From Sporolactobacillus sp. Y61 (GTDB taxonomy: Bacteria > Bacillota > Bacilli > Bacillales > Sporolactobacillaceae), in NCBI RefSeq assembly GCF_040529185.1, contig NZ_CP159510.1, positions 248,001-312,000 of the forward strand: a stretch of 64,000 nucleotides of DNA, written 5' to 3'. The position numbers and the translations under genes were made by a program. Position 1 is the stretch's first letter, and each line of letters starts with the position of its first letter. This document shows, piece by piece, positions 44,011-52,710 of the stretch. The notes under the pieces are model-generated. The model did no database searches, was not told the origin of the DNA, and saw only the letters and a list, made by a program, of their open reading frames with translations.

Positions 44011-44241
44011 GAATATGTCCCAGCCTTTATCTGCAAGTTAATAACCCGTTATCTCCGATATGCTGCCGGATTATTTTCGTATTTTATTGATATTCATCTG
44101 ACTTGTGCCGAATCCCGCATGCATTTTTTACATACATGATTCGGGCAGCATCATGAGACATCACCTTTCTATTTAATCACTTATACAAAAAAAACGGAAG
44201 GGTCTGTCTTGTTCGGGGGACATGCAAGAGGTTCTAAAAAG

Positions 44242-44268
44242 AAAAAAACCCGCAGACCATTGCGGGTT
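44242..44268 (-). terminator. ydcC terminator
   Basis: AACCCGC / GCGGGTT stem with seven Ts on the minus strand. Confidence 0.88.
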
Positions 44269-44281
44269 GGGGGAGTCTCGT

Positions 44282-45292
44282 TTATTTAATAACCGTACCA
44301 TTTACTGATTGCGCGATGGCTGTCATTTCCTCACGGGTCAGTTTTTCTGAAGCAAGGAAGTAATCTGTTCCGCCCTCCGACCAGGACAGCGTTCGTTCTC
44401 CTGCAGTGCCGACCGCAAAGCCGAGATTTGCCGGGTCGCCGGAAGCAAAGGTCGGAACAACGGAAAGGCCTCTTTTACTCTTTGTTTCTATCAGGGTAAA
44501 GGGCTTTTTCCCGCCGTATTGCAGAACATACTTTTCACCTGATTGGGTGACTTCCGGCTTCATGGCAGACAGTTTGGTTCCGGAAATCCGGGCCGTCGGA
44601 TACTGAACTTTGAAAGAGGTCTTTTCGGCAGAGGTCTTCCTGCTGCCCTTTTCGATCTGCGATGCCGTCATGTTCTGCCGGACATCGAACGTTTTTTTAT
44701 CTAGAGACGGATTGACTTTAAAATGGGTGAATTTAACCGACACGATCACATTCTGATCCTTATCCTTCACCTGAACATTGTCCGGCGTCAGATCTTTTTT
44801 CAGCGTAATCGTCTGGTTGGCAAGTTGTGTTGTATTATAATTCGTTTTTGTATCAAAAATATATTTATTGTCCTGTGCTTTAAATCCCGGATTCGGATCA
44901 TTCAGGATGTCGTTTGCAACTGAGTGATACAGATAAGCCTGGCTGCGGTTATTCGGCCATGTACTCTCAAACTGATAACTCTTGTTCAGTTCCGGCGTCA
45001 GGACAAACACCCCGTCTTTATTTCTGATAATCATTTGTTTATTCGTCTTTTTGTCGTCGCTGAGTGCGACCCGGTACTGATTCGGCTTCTGAAAAGAAAT
45101 ATTGGCTTTATACGTCTGCTTCTTTCCATTATGCTGGAATGTCATTGTTGCGTCCGCCTGATAGCTGCTCAGTCTGTCCATTTTCTTTCTCAGGTCTCCG
45201 GTAACACTTTTTTCGGACTTTGCTCCGCATGCAGACAGAAGAACACTGAGCAGCAGAACGGTAATCAGTCCGACTGACGACCACTTTTTCAT
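44282..45292 (-). CDS. ydcC: LolA-fold lipoprotein (YdcC-like)
   Basis: A membrane-anchored lipoprotein of 336 aa. The signal peptide ends with a lipobox LLSVLLSAC, so Cys20 or so is lipidated. The mature part has the LolA/LolB-like fold (LRKKMDRLSSYQADATMTFQ, then KKQTYKANISFQKPNQYRVA). Homologues lie between acpS and alr in Bacillales and are linked to sporulation in some. ATG 45292 is chosen for its AGGGG RBS and clean signal peptide. Confidence 0.88.
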   Translation of the reverse strand: MKKWSSVGLITVLLLSVLLSACGAKSEKSVTGDLRKKMDRLSSYQADATMTFQHNGKKQTYKANISFQKPNQYRVALSDDKKTNKQMIIRNKDGVFVLTPELNKSYQFESTWPNNRSQAYLYHSVANDILNDPNPGFKAQDNKYIFDTKTNYNTTQLANQTITLKKDLTPDNVQVKDKDQNVIVSVKFTHFKVNPSLDKKTFDVRQNMTASQIEKGSRKTSAEKTSFKVQYPTARISGTKLSAMKPEVTQSGEKYVLQYGGKKPFTLIETKSKRGLSVVPTFASGDPANLGFAVGTAGERTLSWSEGGTDYFLASEKLTREEMTAIAQSVNGTVIK

Positions 45293-45312
45293 GTATATCC
45301 AACCCCTTTGCC

Positions 45313-46845
45313 TCATTTCGGTGACAAAGGAGGGGTTCTACACGTCGTATGCTGATAAAGCGCATGCAAGACGGGAGGAAGCTGTTCAATCAGGTCTGTC
45401 GCCAGGACATCAAGTGCAGAATGCCCCTCATGTACCAGGCTGTCCGCCAGCAGGCCATGTATATACACCGCATTACATACCGCATCCATCACCCTCTGAT
45501 GCTGCAGAAGGAAGGCCAGAAGGATTCCGGTCAGGACATCGCCCGACCCCCCTTTGGCAAGGGCTGCGTTTCCTGTCGGATTCACCGTCTGGGTCCCGTC
45601 CGGCGCGGTGATGATCGTATACCTGCCCTTCAGTACCAGTGTCGTTCCGTATTTCTCTGTGAAAGCCTTAGATGCGCCGAATCGATCGCTTTCCACTTCA
45701 CGGACCGTTGAACCAAGCAGCATCGCCATTTCTCCGGGATGCGGGGAGAGAATGACCGGGCTGTTTCTTTTCTTCAGTTCATCAAGCATGCCGGATAAAT
45801 GATACAGCCCGTCCGCGTCAATCACGCAGGGAATCTGATCGTATTCCAGCACCTTTCGGACGAGCCGCGCTTTCTCCGGCTCCCTGCCGAGCCCGGGTCC
45901 GATTGCAATCCCCGACAGGTTGTGAAAATCCAGCTCATGCCGCGGCATGAACAGGGTCTCCGCAAGCCGTGCGGCAATGATTGGCCGGATCGGGTCCGGC
46001 ACGCTGACTTTCAGCAGGCCGATACCGGACCTGAGTGCGGCTTTAGCCGCAAAAAATGCGGCTCCGGGCATCTGAGGCGCGCCGGCAATAATCAGTCCTC
46101 TGCCGTGCGACCCTTTATGAGAGAAAGGATCGCGCCGCGGCAGGGTCCGCCTGACTTCCTCCTCCGACCGGATGGTTCTTCTGACGCCGCATGCTCTGAC
46201 GGAGACGTCCGGAATGCCAATTGAAAGAACACGGACCTTTCCAAAATGCCTGGCGGCAGGCTGAACAAACTGGGCCAGTTTCGGACAGGCCAGCGTCATG
46301 GTGACGTCGGCGTTCACGGCGCGATGGGTGAAGTTTTCCCCGTCCGCCGGTACCCCGCTCGGCAGATCCACCGACACCACTTTTCCCGCTGCCTGATTGA
46401 TCCTGTCAATCACCCTGAGATAGCCAGGATACGGGCTGCCGTGAATTCCGGTTCCAAGCAGTGCATCGACAATCAGATCCGCCTGTCCGAGGCTCGTCAA
46501 AAATGCCTCTTTCTCCTCCTGGATCCGGCGTACTTTCCCGCCTGAGGCAAGGTAAGCCTTCATGTGGCAGGCGGCATCGCCTTTAATCTCCGACGGATCG
46601 GGTAAAATCCAGGTTTCGGACGTCACTGCCGTATTGAGCAGATAACGTGCCACAACGAATCCATCTCCGCCATTATTTCCCTTGCCGATGACAAGAACGA
46701 CACGCATTCCTTCTTTCAACCCCGGGACGAGCGCCTGAAACACCGCCCGGCCCGCATTTTCCATCAGCAGCGGTCCTCCCAGCCCGATCTGCTGAATGGT
46801 GTAACGATCAATAGCTTGCATTTCTTCCCGTGATACGACGTGCAC
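45313..46845 (-). CDS. nnr: Bifunctional NAD(P)H-hydrate epimerase / ADP-dependent dehydratase
   Basis: Repairs hydrated NADH and NADPH. The N-terminal YjeF_N epimerase domain (GNNGGDGFVVARYLL, LIVDALLGTGIHG, VSVDLPSGVPAD) is followed by a C-terminal ribokinase-like dehydratase domain (KGSHGRGLIIAGAPQMPGAA, VIDADGLYHLSG, LSPHPGEMAMLLG, GNAALAKGGSGDVLTGIL). The length, 510 aa, is that of the fused form. It lies between acpS and ydcC. Confidence 0.95.
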   Translation of the reverse strand: MHVVSREEMQAIDRYTIQQIGLGGPLLMENAGRAVFQALVPGLKEGMRVVLVIGKGNNGGDGFVVARYLLNTAVTSETWILPDPSEIKGDAACHMKAYLASGGKVRRIQEEKEAFLTSLGQADLIVDALLGTGIHGSPYPGYLRVIDRINQAAGKVVSVDLPSGVPADGENFTHRAVNADVTMTLACPKLAQFVQPAARHFGKVRVLSIGIPDVSVRACGVRRTIRSEEEVRRTLPRRDPFSHKGSHGRGLIIAGAPQMPGAAFFAAKAALRSGIGLLKVSVPDPIRPIIAARLAETLFMPRHELDFHNLSGIAIGPGLGREPEKARLVRKVLEYDQIPCVIDADGLYHLSGMLDELKKRNSPVILSPHPGEMAMLLGSTVREVESDRFGASKAFTEKYGTTLVLKGRYTIITAPDGTQTVNPTGNAALAKGGSGDVLTGILLAFLLQHQRVMDAVCNAVYIHGLLADSLVHEGHSALDVLATDLIEQLPPVLHALYQHTTCRTPPLSPK

Positions 46846-46888
46846 AATAGTCCCTCCCAGCGTAGTACACTATATGAGACAAGGTCCC

Positions 46889-47269
46889 TTAATATGCAGA
46901 CTTGCCTGACGGGCTTTCAATCACAACAAAAGCTGCTGCGGTCTGCCCGGTATGTGTGATGGACACATGTATGGATTGTTTTTTATGCTGCACTCTGTGA
47001 TCGTAAATCACCGGCTGACCTTCAGCGTTATTGAGTACACTCAGATCCTGAAAAGACAGCCGTCTGCCCAGCCCTGTACCTGTTGCCTTGGCATAGGCTT
47101 CTTTTGCTGAAAAACGTCCGGCAAGATATTCTGTCCGTCTGCTGCCCTTCAGCTTCATATAAACACTTTGCTCCTCCGGGGTCAGCACGCGGCGGATGAA
47201 CGCCTGGTCATCTGTATGCTTTTCGATCCGATCCAGTTCCGTCAGATCGACACCGATTCCTGTAATCAT
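46889..47269 (-). CDS. acpS: Holo-[acyl-carrier-protein] synthase
   Basis: Transfers phosphopantetheine from CoA to ACP. 126 aa from ATG 47269, with GIGVDLTELDRIE (metal Asp) and FSAKEAYAKATGTGLG (Glu and Lys of the active site). The 16-codon extension of the frame upstream lacks family similarity. Divergent from the rhomboid gene, 180 nt away. Confidence 0.95.
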   Translation of the reverse strand: MITGIGVDLTELDRIEKHTDDQAFIRRVLTPEEQSVYMKLKGSRRTEYLAGRFSAKEAYAKATGTGLGRRLSFQDLSVLNNAEGQPVIYDHRVQHKKQSIHVSITHTGQTAAAFVVIESPSGKSAY

Positions 47270-47448
47270 CCGGATCGCCGTTCCCTTCTTCTTTTCATCC
47301 GTTGATTCTGTCCGCACGCTACTGAAAAAAGCATTTTTGGGCGAATATGTATCTATACCCTGTTCTCACTCGTCATTTTCATGACTACCCTTATCAAACA
47401 TTTTACCCTATACTGGATAAAGAATCATGTCAAAAGGAGGAACATCCT

Positions 47449-48075
47449 TTGTTTATTCGAAACGAGCCTTTCAGATTTTTCCTGAAGCATTATCCCGTCA
47501 CTTCACTGATTCTGGCGGTTAATCTTTTGATTTTCCTGGTTCTGTATATATCAGGTACCTGGCATGTGGCACCGGTTTTTGCCTATAACGTGTTTCAGTT
47601 TATGGTCGGTTCGAACGCCATGATCCTTCAGGGGGCCTGGTGGCAGCTGATCACGCCGATTTTCCTGCATATTTCATTCTCCCATTTCCTGTTTAATGCC
47701 TTCTCTATTTTTCTTTTTGCCCCTGCTCTGGAGGCGCTGCTTGGCAGACTGAAATTCCTTCTGGCCTTTCTTGGAACGGGAATTATCTCTAACATCGCCG
47801 TCCTTTTTCTTGAATCTCCGGGGTTCAGTCACAACGGCGCCAGTGGAGCCGTATTCGGACTGTTCGGTATTTACCTGTATCTGGTGATCTTCAGGAAGGA
47901 GTTGATCCCGCGGCCGGATCAGACAATCATTATTGTTCTTCTCGTTCTTGGACTGATCAGTTCTTTTCTGTATCCGAATATCGATATAAAGGGGCATCTG
48001 ACCGGATTTCTTGCCGGACTTGCGCTTGCACCCCTGCTTTTTCTGAATGTACGGTTCAGGTCATCCCGAAAATGA
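47449..48075 (+). CDS. Rhomboid-family intramembrane serine protease
   Basis: A six- or seven-helix membrane protein of 208 aa. The catalytic serine lies in HNGASGAVFGLFG (GxSG) and the histidine in KGHLTGFLAGLAL. ITPIFLHISFSHFLFNAFSI carries the conserved HxxxxHxxxN pattern. TTG 47449 is chosen because AAAGGAGG lies 8 nt upstream; the longer frame starts before this RBS. Its place beside acpS matches ydcA of B. subtilis. Confidence 0.9.
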   Translation: MFIRNEPFRFFLKHYPVTSLILAVNLLIFLVLYISGTWHVAPVFAYNVFQFMVGSNAMILQGAWWQLITPIFLHISFSHFLFNAFSIFLFAPALEALLGRLKFLLAFLGTGIISNIAVLFLESPGFSHNGASGAVFGLFGIYLYLVIFRKELIPRPDQTIIIVLLVLGLISSFLYPNIDIKGHLTGFLAGLALAPLLFLNVRFRSSRK

Positions 48076-48170
48076 TGAGGAAAACGATTTTCCCTATGAA
48101 AATATTGAATTTCTCGTAAAAATTAGTCATACTGGAAGTAGATTCGCACTCACTGAAAGGAGATCTTTAC

Positions 48171-48410
48171 ATGGCATTCGTCATAACTTCCGCCTGTGAA
48201 AATGAAAAAGCCGGAGAATGCATAGAAACATGCCCCGTTGATTGTATTGTCGAAGGGAAGAAGCAAATGTACATCGATCCGGATGTCTGCATTGACTGCG
48301 GCGCCTGCGAAGCGGTCTGCCCGGTTGAAGCGATTTACCCGGAAGATGAAGTTCCGGACAATGAACAGAAGTACATTCAGATCAACCGTGACTTTTTCAA
48401 AAACAGATAA
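48171..48410 (+). CDS. Ferredoxin with two iron-sulfur clusters
   Basis: 79 aa. The first half, C-x7-C-x3-C-x3-C (ACENEKAGECIETCPVDC), has the spacing of a 7Fe-type [3Fe-4S] site. The second half, CIDCGACEAVCPVEA, is a standard [4Fe-4S] site. The acidic C-terminus is typical. GGAGA lies before the ATG. A single-gene transcript with its own terminator. The electron partner is unknown. Confidence 0.93.
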   Translation: MAFVITSACENEKAGECIETCPVDCIVEGKKQMYIDPDVCIDCGACEAVCPVEAIYPEDEVPDNEQKYIQINRDFFKNR

Positions 48411-48428
48411 ATGTTTCCTTTAAACCAG

Positions 48429-48462
48429 AATCCCGCTGTATCCGTTGCAGCGGGATTTATTT
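48429..48462. terminator. Terminator between the ferredoxin and comFB genes
   Basis: AATCCCGCTG / CAGCGGGATT stem followed by TATTT. The 3' arm overlaps the end of the comFB-like ORF. Confidence 0.8.
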
Positions 48463-48747
48463 ATGCCGTTCATCCGATGTCTGACTATGATGGGGAGAAG
48501 CGGAGACAATTTTTGCACTTTCAACAATCGCTGTCAGTATGGTTGCGCGGGACTGTTCGGTCATCAGACCCGCTTTGGTGTACATCAGTCCTGTCCGCTG
48601 CCGGACATAGTGCGGTTTCAGCCGGTTCAGACTTAAAGCCAGAACATCCGCCCGGCATTCATCACAATGGCAGGACAGATTAAGATACTGCCACTGACTG
48701 TCCAGCAGATCCTGAACAGCCTCTTCCATCATATTATGGACATTCAT
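48457..48747 (-). CDS. ComFB-family protein
   Basis: 96 aa from ATG 48747 (AAGAAGG 7 nt before). It has the ComFB pattern NMMEEAVQDLLDSQ, a zinc-type CHCDEC motif, DVLALSLNRLKPHYV and MYTKAGLMTEQS, then an alanine/serine-rich tail. ComFB lies in the late competence comF operon of B. subtilis, where its role is not known. Here it stands alone, convergent with the ferredoxin gene. Confidence 0.88.
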   Translation of the reverse strand: MNVHNMMEEAVQDLLDSQWQYLNLSCHCDECRADVLALSLNRLKPHYVRQRTGLMYTKAGLMTEQSRATILTAIVESAKIVSASPHHSQTSDERHK

Positions 48748-48898
48748 GGCCAGACCTTCTTTTCCCATTCTTACTCACCGTATTATACTCGCATCGTAAC
48801 ATAGAAGCGCGACAGACTCAAGATCGTAAAAACGGTGCTGGCCTGTGCGGGTGCCACATGAGCGTCAGGGGATCAATGCAGCCGGAAGTCGGCAGAGA

Positions 48899-49837
48899 TT
48901 ATTCCAGTATTTTGACTTTGACTGTCCGTCTTCCCCATTGGAGCGCCGTCTGATTATCCTTGAAAAAAACGTCAATCCTGCGTCCCTTAATCGCTCCCCC
49001 GGTGTCCCCGGCTACGGCATGACCGTAGCCTTCTACATACAGCTTTGTGCCGAGCGGAATCACCGCCGGGTCAACTGCTACAACCTTTGCATTGGGGTTT
49101 GCCCGCAGATTAATACCTGTTGCCGTTGTTCCGGAGCACCCGCTGCAAAAGGCGGTATAGGCTGTGCTGTTCGCATAAAATTCCCTGATGATGGTGACTT
49201 TCTCCCGTTCCTTTTTTTCAACTTTACCAGTGGGTGAGGACTTCCCCGTTTTTTTCGATGTTCCTCTCTTCAGCTCTTTGAATACCTGCTGATCCGGCCG
49301 GACGTTTTCCCCTTTTTTCTGCCGGATCAGCAGGTTTTCTATACTTTTCCATGTTTCAGGTCCGGTGACCCCGTCGACGGTAATTCCCGTTTTCTTTTGC
49401 AGTACGGAAACCCCCAATCCGGTGCCGCGGCCATATATTCCGTCTACTTTTCCCTCATAATAGCCGAGTTTTTTCAGCATCTTCTGAAGAGAACGGACTT
49501 CCTGCCCTGCTGAGCCTGACCGAAGCGGACGAACCTTCCCTATGACCGCATCAAAAGCCTGCCTGGTCTGCACATCCGACCATCCGCTTTCTGTCATCCC
49601 GCTCAGAAGCTGCAGATGTCTGACCTTCTTCCCGGAAAAAAATGCGATTCTGCCCGAGGGCGGATAGTGACCGATGGCTTTCAGCAGGGATTGGATCGTA
49701 TAAATTTCGTCACGTTCCGGTCTGTAGAGATCTTCTGGAGCAACTTGTCCGGAGGTGACCTGAGGGACCATGAAAATTGAAGAACCAACCGTGGCCGCAA
49801 CCGCCGCACTTTTTGCCAGAGCATTTCCGGTATACAT
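48899..49837 (-). CDS. Secreted peptidoglycan-binding 3D-domain protein (YocH-like)
   Basis: 312 aa with a weak N-terminal export signal. The order is one degenerate and one clear PG_binding_1 module (LRSGSAGQEVRSLQKMLKKL, then YYEGKVDGIYGRGTG), a Lys/Ser-rich linker and a C-terminal 3D domain (TAYTAFCSGCSGTTATGINL, VAVDPAVIPLGTKLYVEGYG, AGDTGGAIKGRRIDVFF). The three aspartates that name the domain are present. Family members are lytic transglycosylase-like wall enzymes. Confidence 0.92.
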   Translation of the reverse strand: MYTGNALAKSAAVAATVGSSIFMVPQVTSGQVAPEDLYRPERDEIYTIQSLLKAIGHYPPSGRIAFFSGKKVRHLQLLSGMTESGWSDVQTRQAFDAVIGKVRPLRSGSAGQEVRSLQKMLKKLGYYEGKVDGIYGRGTGLGVSVLQKKTGITVDGVTGPETWKSIENLLIRQKKGENVRPDQQVFKELKRGTSKKTGKSSPTGKVEKKEREKVTIIREFYANSTAYTAFCSGCSGTTATGINLRANPNAKVVAVDPAVIPLGTKLYVEGYGHAVAGDTGGAIKGRRIDVFFKDNQTALQWGRRTVKVKILE

Positions 49838-49943
49838 AGGTGACTCCTCCTGTCTGTTGTTTTCTATCTACTTCTATGACAGGTGAGCATGCTCAATACT
49901 TTACAATCAGATGACAGGACAGCCGCCTTTATTCTCTCCGGCG

Positions 49944-50696
49944 TTATTTCTCCTTAAGGGCATGATCCACAGCCTGTTTCAGTATCAGATAATCCTGTGA
50001 TCCTTCAACATAGTGTCCGTTGACAAACACAGCAGGCGTGCCTGGAACGCCGAGATCTTCAGCCAGCTGATTATCCTCTGCTATTTCTTTTTTATGCGTC
50101 TGGTTATCCAGAGCACTCTGGAAGGCCCTGACGTCAAGAGAAGGAACGGTTTTTTTGGCAATACGGGTCAGGAGATCTTTGGTGACCCAGTCTTTATCGG
50201 CGTTTTCATCACCCTGGGCTTCATAAAGCGCTTTGTGAAATACCCAGAAACCCTGAGGATTCTGGTGATAGACTTCTTCAGCCGCGCTGGCTGCCAGAAC
50301 AGAGCCCGGTCCAAGTATGGTATAGTTGATAAAATAGAAGCTTGCCTTGTTAGTATCGATATATTCTTTCTTAAGCTGGGAGACCACATCCTGTTCAAAA
50401 ACCTTGCAATAAGGACAACGATAATCAGCAAATTCAACGATTTTGACCGGCGCATTAGTACTCCCGATCAGTGGCTGTCCTTTATAATTAATTTGAACGG
50501 TTTGTTCGGTTCGATAGGCTGGCGGTTCTTTTTTTGCCTGGGGCTGACTTGACTCCAGATATTTGTAGATCATGATGGTGATCGCAGCGACCAGCACGAC
50601 AACGACTACAAGGCTGAAAAGGACGATCCTCCGCCTTCTTAAAGCCATTTCCTGATCTCCGTTTTTCCGGGAACTCTTCTTATTTTTTCCAGACAT
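49944..50696 (-). CDS. Membrane-anchored DsbA-family thiol oxidoreductase (BdbD-like)
   Basis: 250 aa. One membrane helix (IVLFSLVVVVVLVAAITIMI) leads to an outside domain. The active site is RCPYC and the cis-proline loop is GTPAVFVNGHYVEG. It would oxidise or isomerise disulfides in exported proteins. There is no BdbC-like quinone reductase partner nearby in the window. Confidence 0.92.
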   Translation of the reverse strand: MSGKNKKSSRKNGDQEMALRRRRIVLFSLVVVVVLVAAITIMIYKYLESSQPQAKKEPPAYRTEQTVQINYKGQPLIGSTNAPVKIVEFADYRCPYCKVFEQDVVSQLKKEYIDTNKASFYFINYTILGPGSVLAASAAEEVYHQNPQGFWVFHKALYEAQGDENADKDWVTKDLLTRIAKKTVPSLDVRAFQSALDNQTHKKEIAEDNQLAEDLGVPGTPAVFVNGHYVEGSQDYLILKQAVDHALKEK

Positions 50697-50853
50697 GTGC
50701 GCACCCCTTTTTCCTGTATCACATCATTGGCCGATCTATGTCCTGACTGATCACTCATTTCGCTGATATAATGATTAACGAATATGCCCAGGCTGTAAAC
50801 AGTGCGTCCGGGCAAGAGATACGCCAGACCCGGCTGTTGGAGTGAAACGATTG

Positions 50854-51450
50854 ATGGATCAGATACAAGCCTTCTTTAATGCGTATGGATATCTTGCGGT
50901 TTTTATTTTTCTTTACTGTGGTCTGATCGGTATTCCCGCAGCTGAAGAATCCTTTATGCTTTTTGTCGGTATTACGCTCCGCGTCCCGGTTTCCGGATAC
51001 ACGCCCAGTGTGGTGCTCTGCGTCCTTATGGCGGCGCTGGGTTCGGCATCAGGGATGGCCACTGCTTATCTGATCGGCTACTATATCGGTGAGCCGTTCC
51101 TGAACCGGTATGGTAAATATATCGGACTGACACCAGAGCGATGGAAAGTGGCCAGGAATCGTTTCCAGAGGCATACCTTTCTCGCCATTATCGCCGGGTA
51201 CTTTATTCCCGGGATCCGGCAGATTAATCCCTACCTTGCCGGAATCAGCCGTGCACGATTCCTTACTTTTCTGACAGCCGCTCTGACCGGTTCATCTATC
51301 TGGGCTTCCCTGTTTATTTTTTCCGGGTATTTTCTGGGCAGCCAGATTCACCGGTTTCTTGATTTCGGCCCCGAACACCTCATTGTGATCGGCGCCGTGC
51401 TGTTCATCGGCTTTGCGGTCACAACTTTCGTCCAGCTTAGAAAAAAATAG
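50854..51450 (+). CDS. DedA-family membrane protein
   Basis: A membrane protein of 198 aa in the DedA/SNARE-associated family of lipid carriers, with conserved GLIGIPAAEESFMLF near the first re-entrant segment and FIPGIRQINPYLAG. Some DedA proteins flip undecaprenyl phosphate or phosphatidylethanolamine. The exact substrate is unknown. The ATG at 50854 with GGAG upstream is chosen; GTG 50842 is an alternative. Confidence 0.88.
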   Translation: MDQIQAFFNAYGYLAVFIFLYCGLIGIPAAEESFMLFVGITLRVPVSGYTPSVVLCVLMAALGSASGMATAYLIGYYIGEPFLNRYGKYIGLTPERWKVARNRFQRHTFLAIIAGYFIPGIRQINPYLAGISRARFLTFLTAALTGSSIWASLFIFSGYFLGSQIHRFLDFGPEHLIVIGAVLFIGFAVTTFVQLRKK

Positions 51451-51544
51451 ATCCTTCATCCTGCCGTGCCCTGCCGCTTCTTTCAAATTATAGCATGACA
51501 GGCTGAACCGTCTCTAATGATTGATCCCTCAATGAAAAAAAGCA

Positions 51545-51573
51545 GAAAAAAGCAGCCGGAAAACCAGCTGCCT
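51545..51573 (-). terminator. ypuA terminator
   Basis: GGCAGCTGG / CCGGCTGC stem with six Ts on the minus strand. Confidence 0.8.
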
Positions 51574-51596
51574 GATCCCGGAGCATCTCTGTCCCG

Positions 51597-52490
51597 TCAT
51601 TTAAAAAGTGAGGCGATGGCGTCAAAAATAGCACTAAAGAAGTTGCCGATGGCTGTCAGTACTTCTGCGAAGAAACCTTTAGCCTGGTCTGAACCGGCCA
51701 CTTTATTGAGCTGATCTTTGACCTGCTGCATCTGGTCGCCTACCTGGTTCCAGTCGATGTGAATGGTTCGCATTTTATCAAACAGATCAATCAGCTTCTG
51801 GATATCTGCATCATTCAGGTTCACATTGACCTGGTTTACGGAATCGCGGACAATCTGTTCGACATCCGCGCGGGAATCCGGCGTGTTTTTCGCCATCTGA
51901 TCCTTGATCTCTGTCACCAGTTCCGCTGCCTTCTGCTTGCCGACCCCGTCTTTATTACCGATTTCAGAAGTGACGACGACTTCCTCGTTGGCCACCTGTT
52001 TCTGCTTTTCCGGGATCACTTCCCCGGTCTTCACTTCATACGCTTTGATCATTCCGGTCAGCGCAGCGGTCCCCGAAACAGGAAAGGGCGCTGTGATATA
52101 TACATCTGCATCTTTCACACCGGCCGTTGCCAGCGCATTGATGTACATGTCTTTCGTGACATAGGTAATGTTATGCGTCCTTGCACTCAAGCCTGAACCC
52201 TGTTTGCCCAAAGTAATTTTCGACGAACTGATGGCACGGGTTCCGATCTGAGACGGCGAGAGATACTTGTCGAGATACTTGTGCTCCTCACTGTTGGTGA
52301 CTTCCACAATCTGTGCCGAATTCTGATCAATATCCATTTCGCTGATCATCGCTTTTCGCTGATCAGGTGTCAGATTTGCGCCAAGCGTGACGATGACGTC
52401 GCCCGGCGCGCTGTCGGCAAACGCCTGCGCCGGTCCGAATGCACTGATGACAATCATGGCAGTTAACGCCATCACGAGAAGTTTTTTCAT
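51597..52490 (-). CDS. Secreted DUF1002 protein (YpuA-like)
   Basis: 297 aa. The signal peptide MKKLLVMALTAMIVISAF ends at AFA-D. The DUF1002 body has GDVIVTLGANLTPDQRKAMI and KITLGKQGSGLSARTHNITY. The C-terminus holds a repetitive helical stretch and ends with an amphipathic helix (FFSAIFDAIASLFK). GGAGG precedes ATG 52490. The function of the family is unknown. A single-gene transcript. Confidence 0.88.
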   Translation of the reverse strand: MKKLLVMALTAMIVISAFGPAQAFADSAPGDVIVTLGANLTPDQRKAMISEMDIDQNSAQIVEVTNSEEHKYLDKYLSPSQIGTRAISSSKITLGKQGSGLSARTHNITYVTKDMYINALATAGVKDADVYITAPFPVSGTAALTGMIKAYEVKTGEVIPEKQKQVANEEVVVTSEIGNKDGVGKQKAAELVTEIKDQMAKNTPDSRADVEQIVRDSVNQVNVNLNDADIQKLIDLFDKMRTIHIDWNQVGDQMQQVKDQLNKVAGSDQAKGFFAEVLTAIGNFFSAIFDAIASLFK

Positions 52491-52710
52491 AGCCTTTTCC
52501 CTCCGGTTGATCCCCTGCAAACTTTTAAATCACCTATTCTATTCGCCGCAAGCCCGGATTAATTGCACGTCATGAAACGAGCCGCATGCGGAGGATAGAT
52601 TCATTTTACCATTCTCGAGCAGCGGCTCAAAGTCTGCCGGGACGTACCGAAAAAATGTCTGCACGGTATGGCCGTGCAGACACTGAATTCCATATCCCGT
52701 TTTTTAAAAC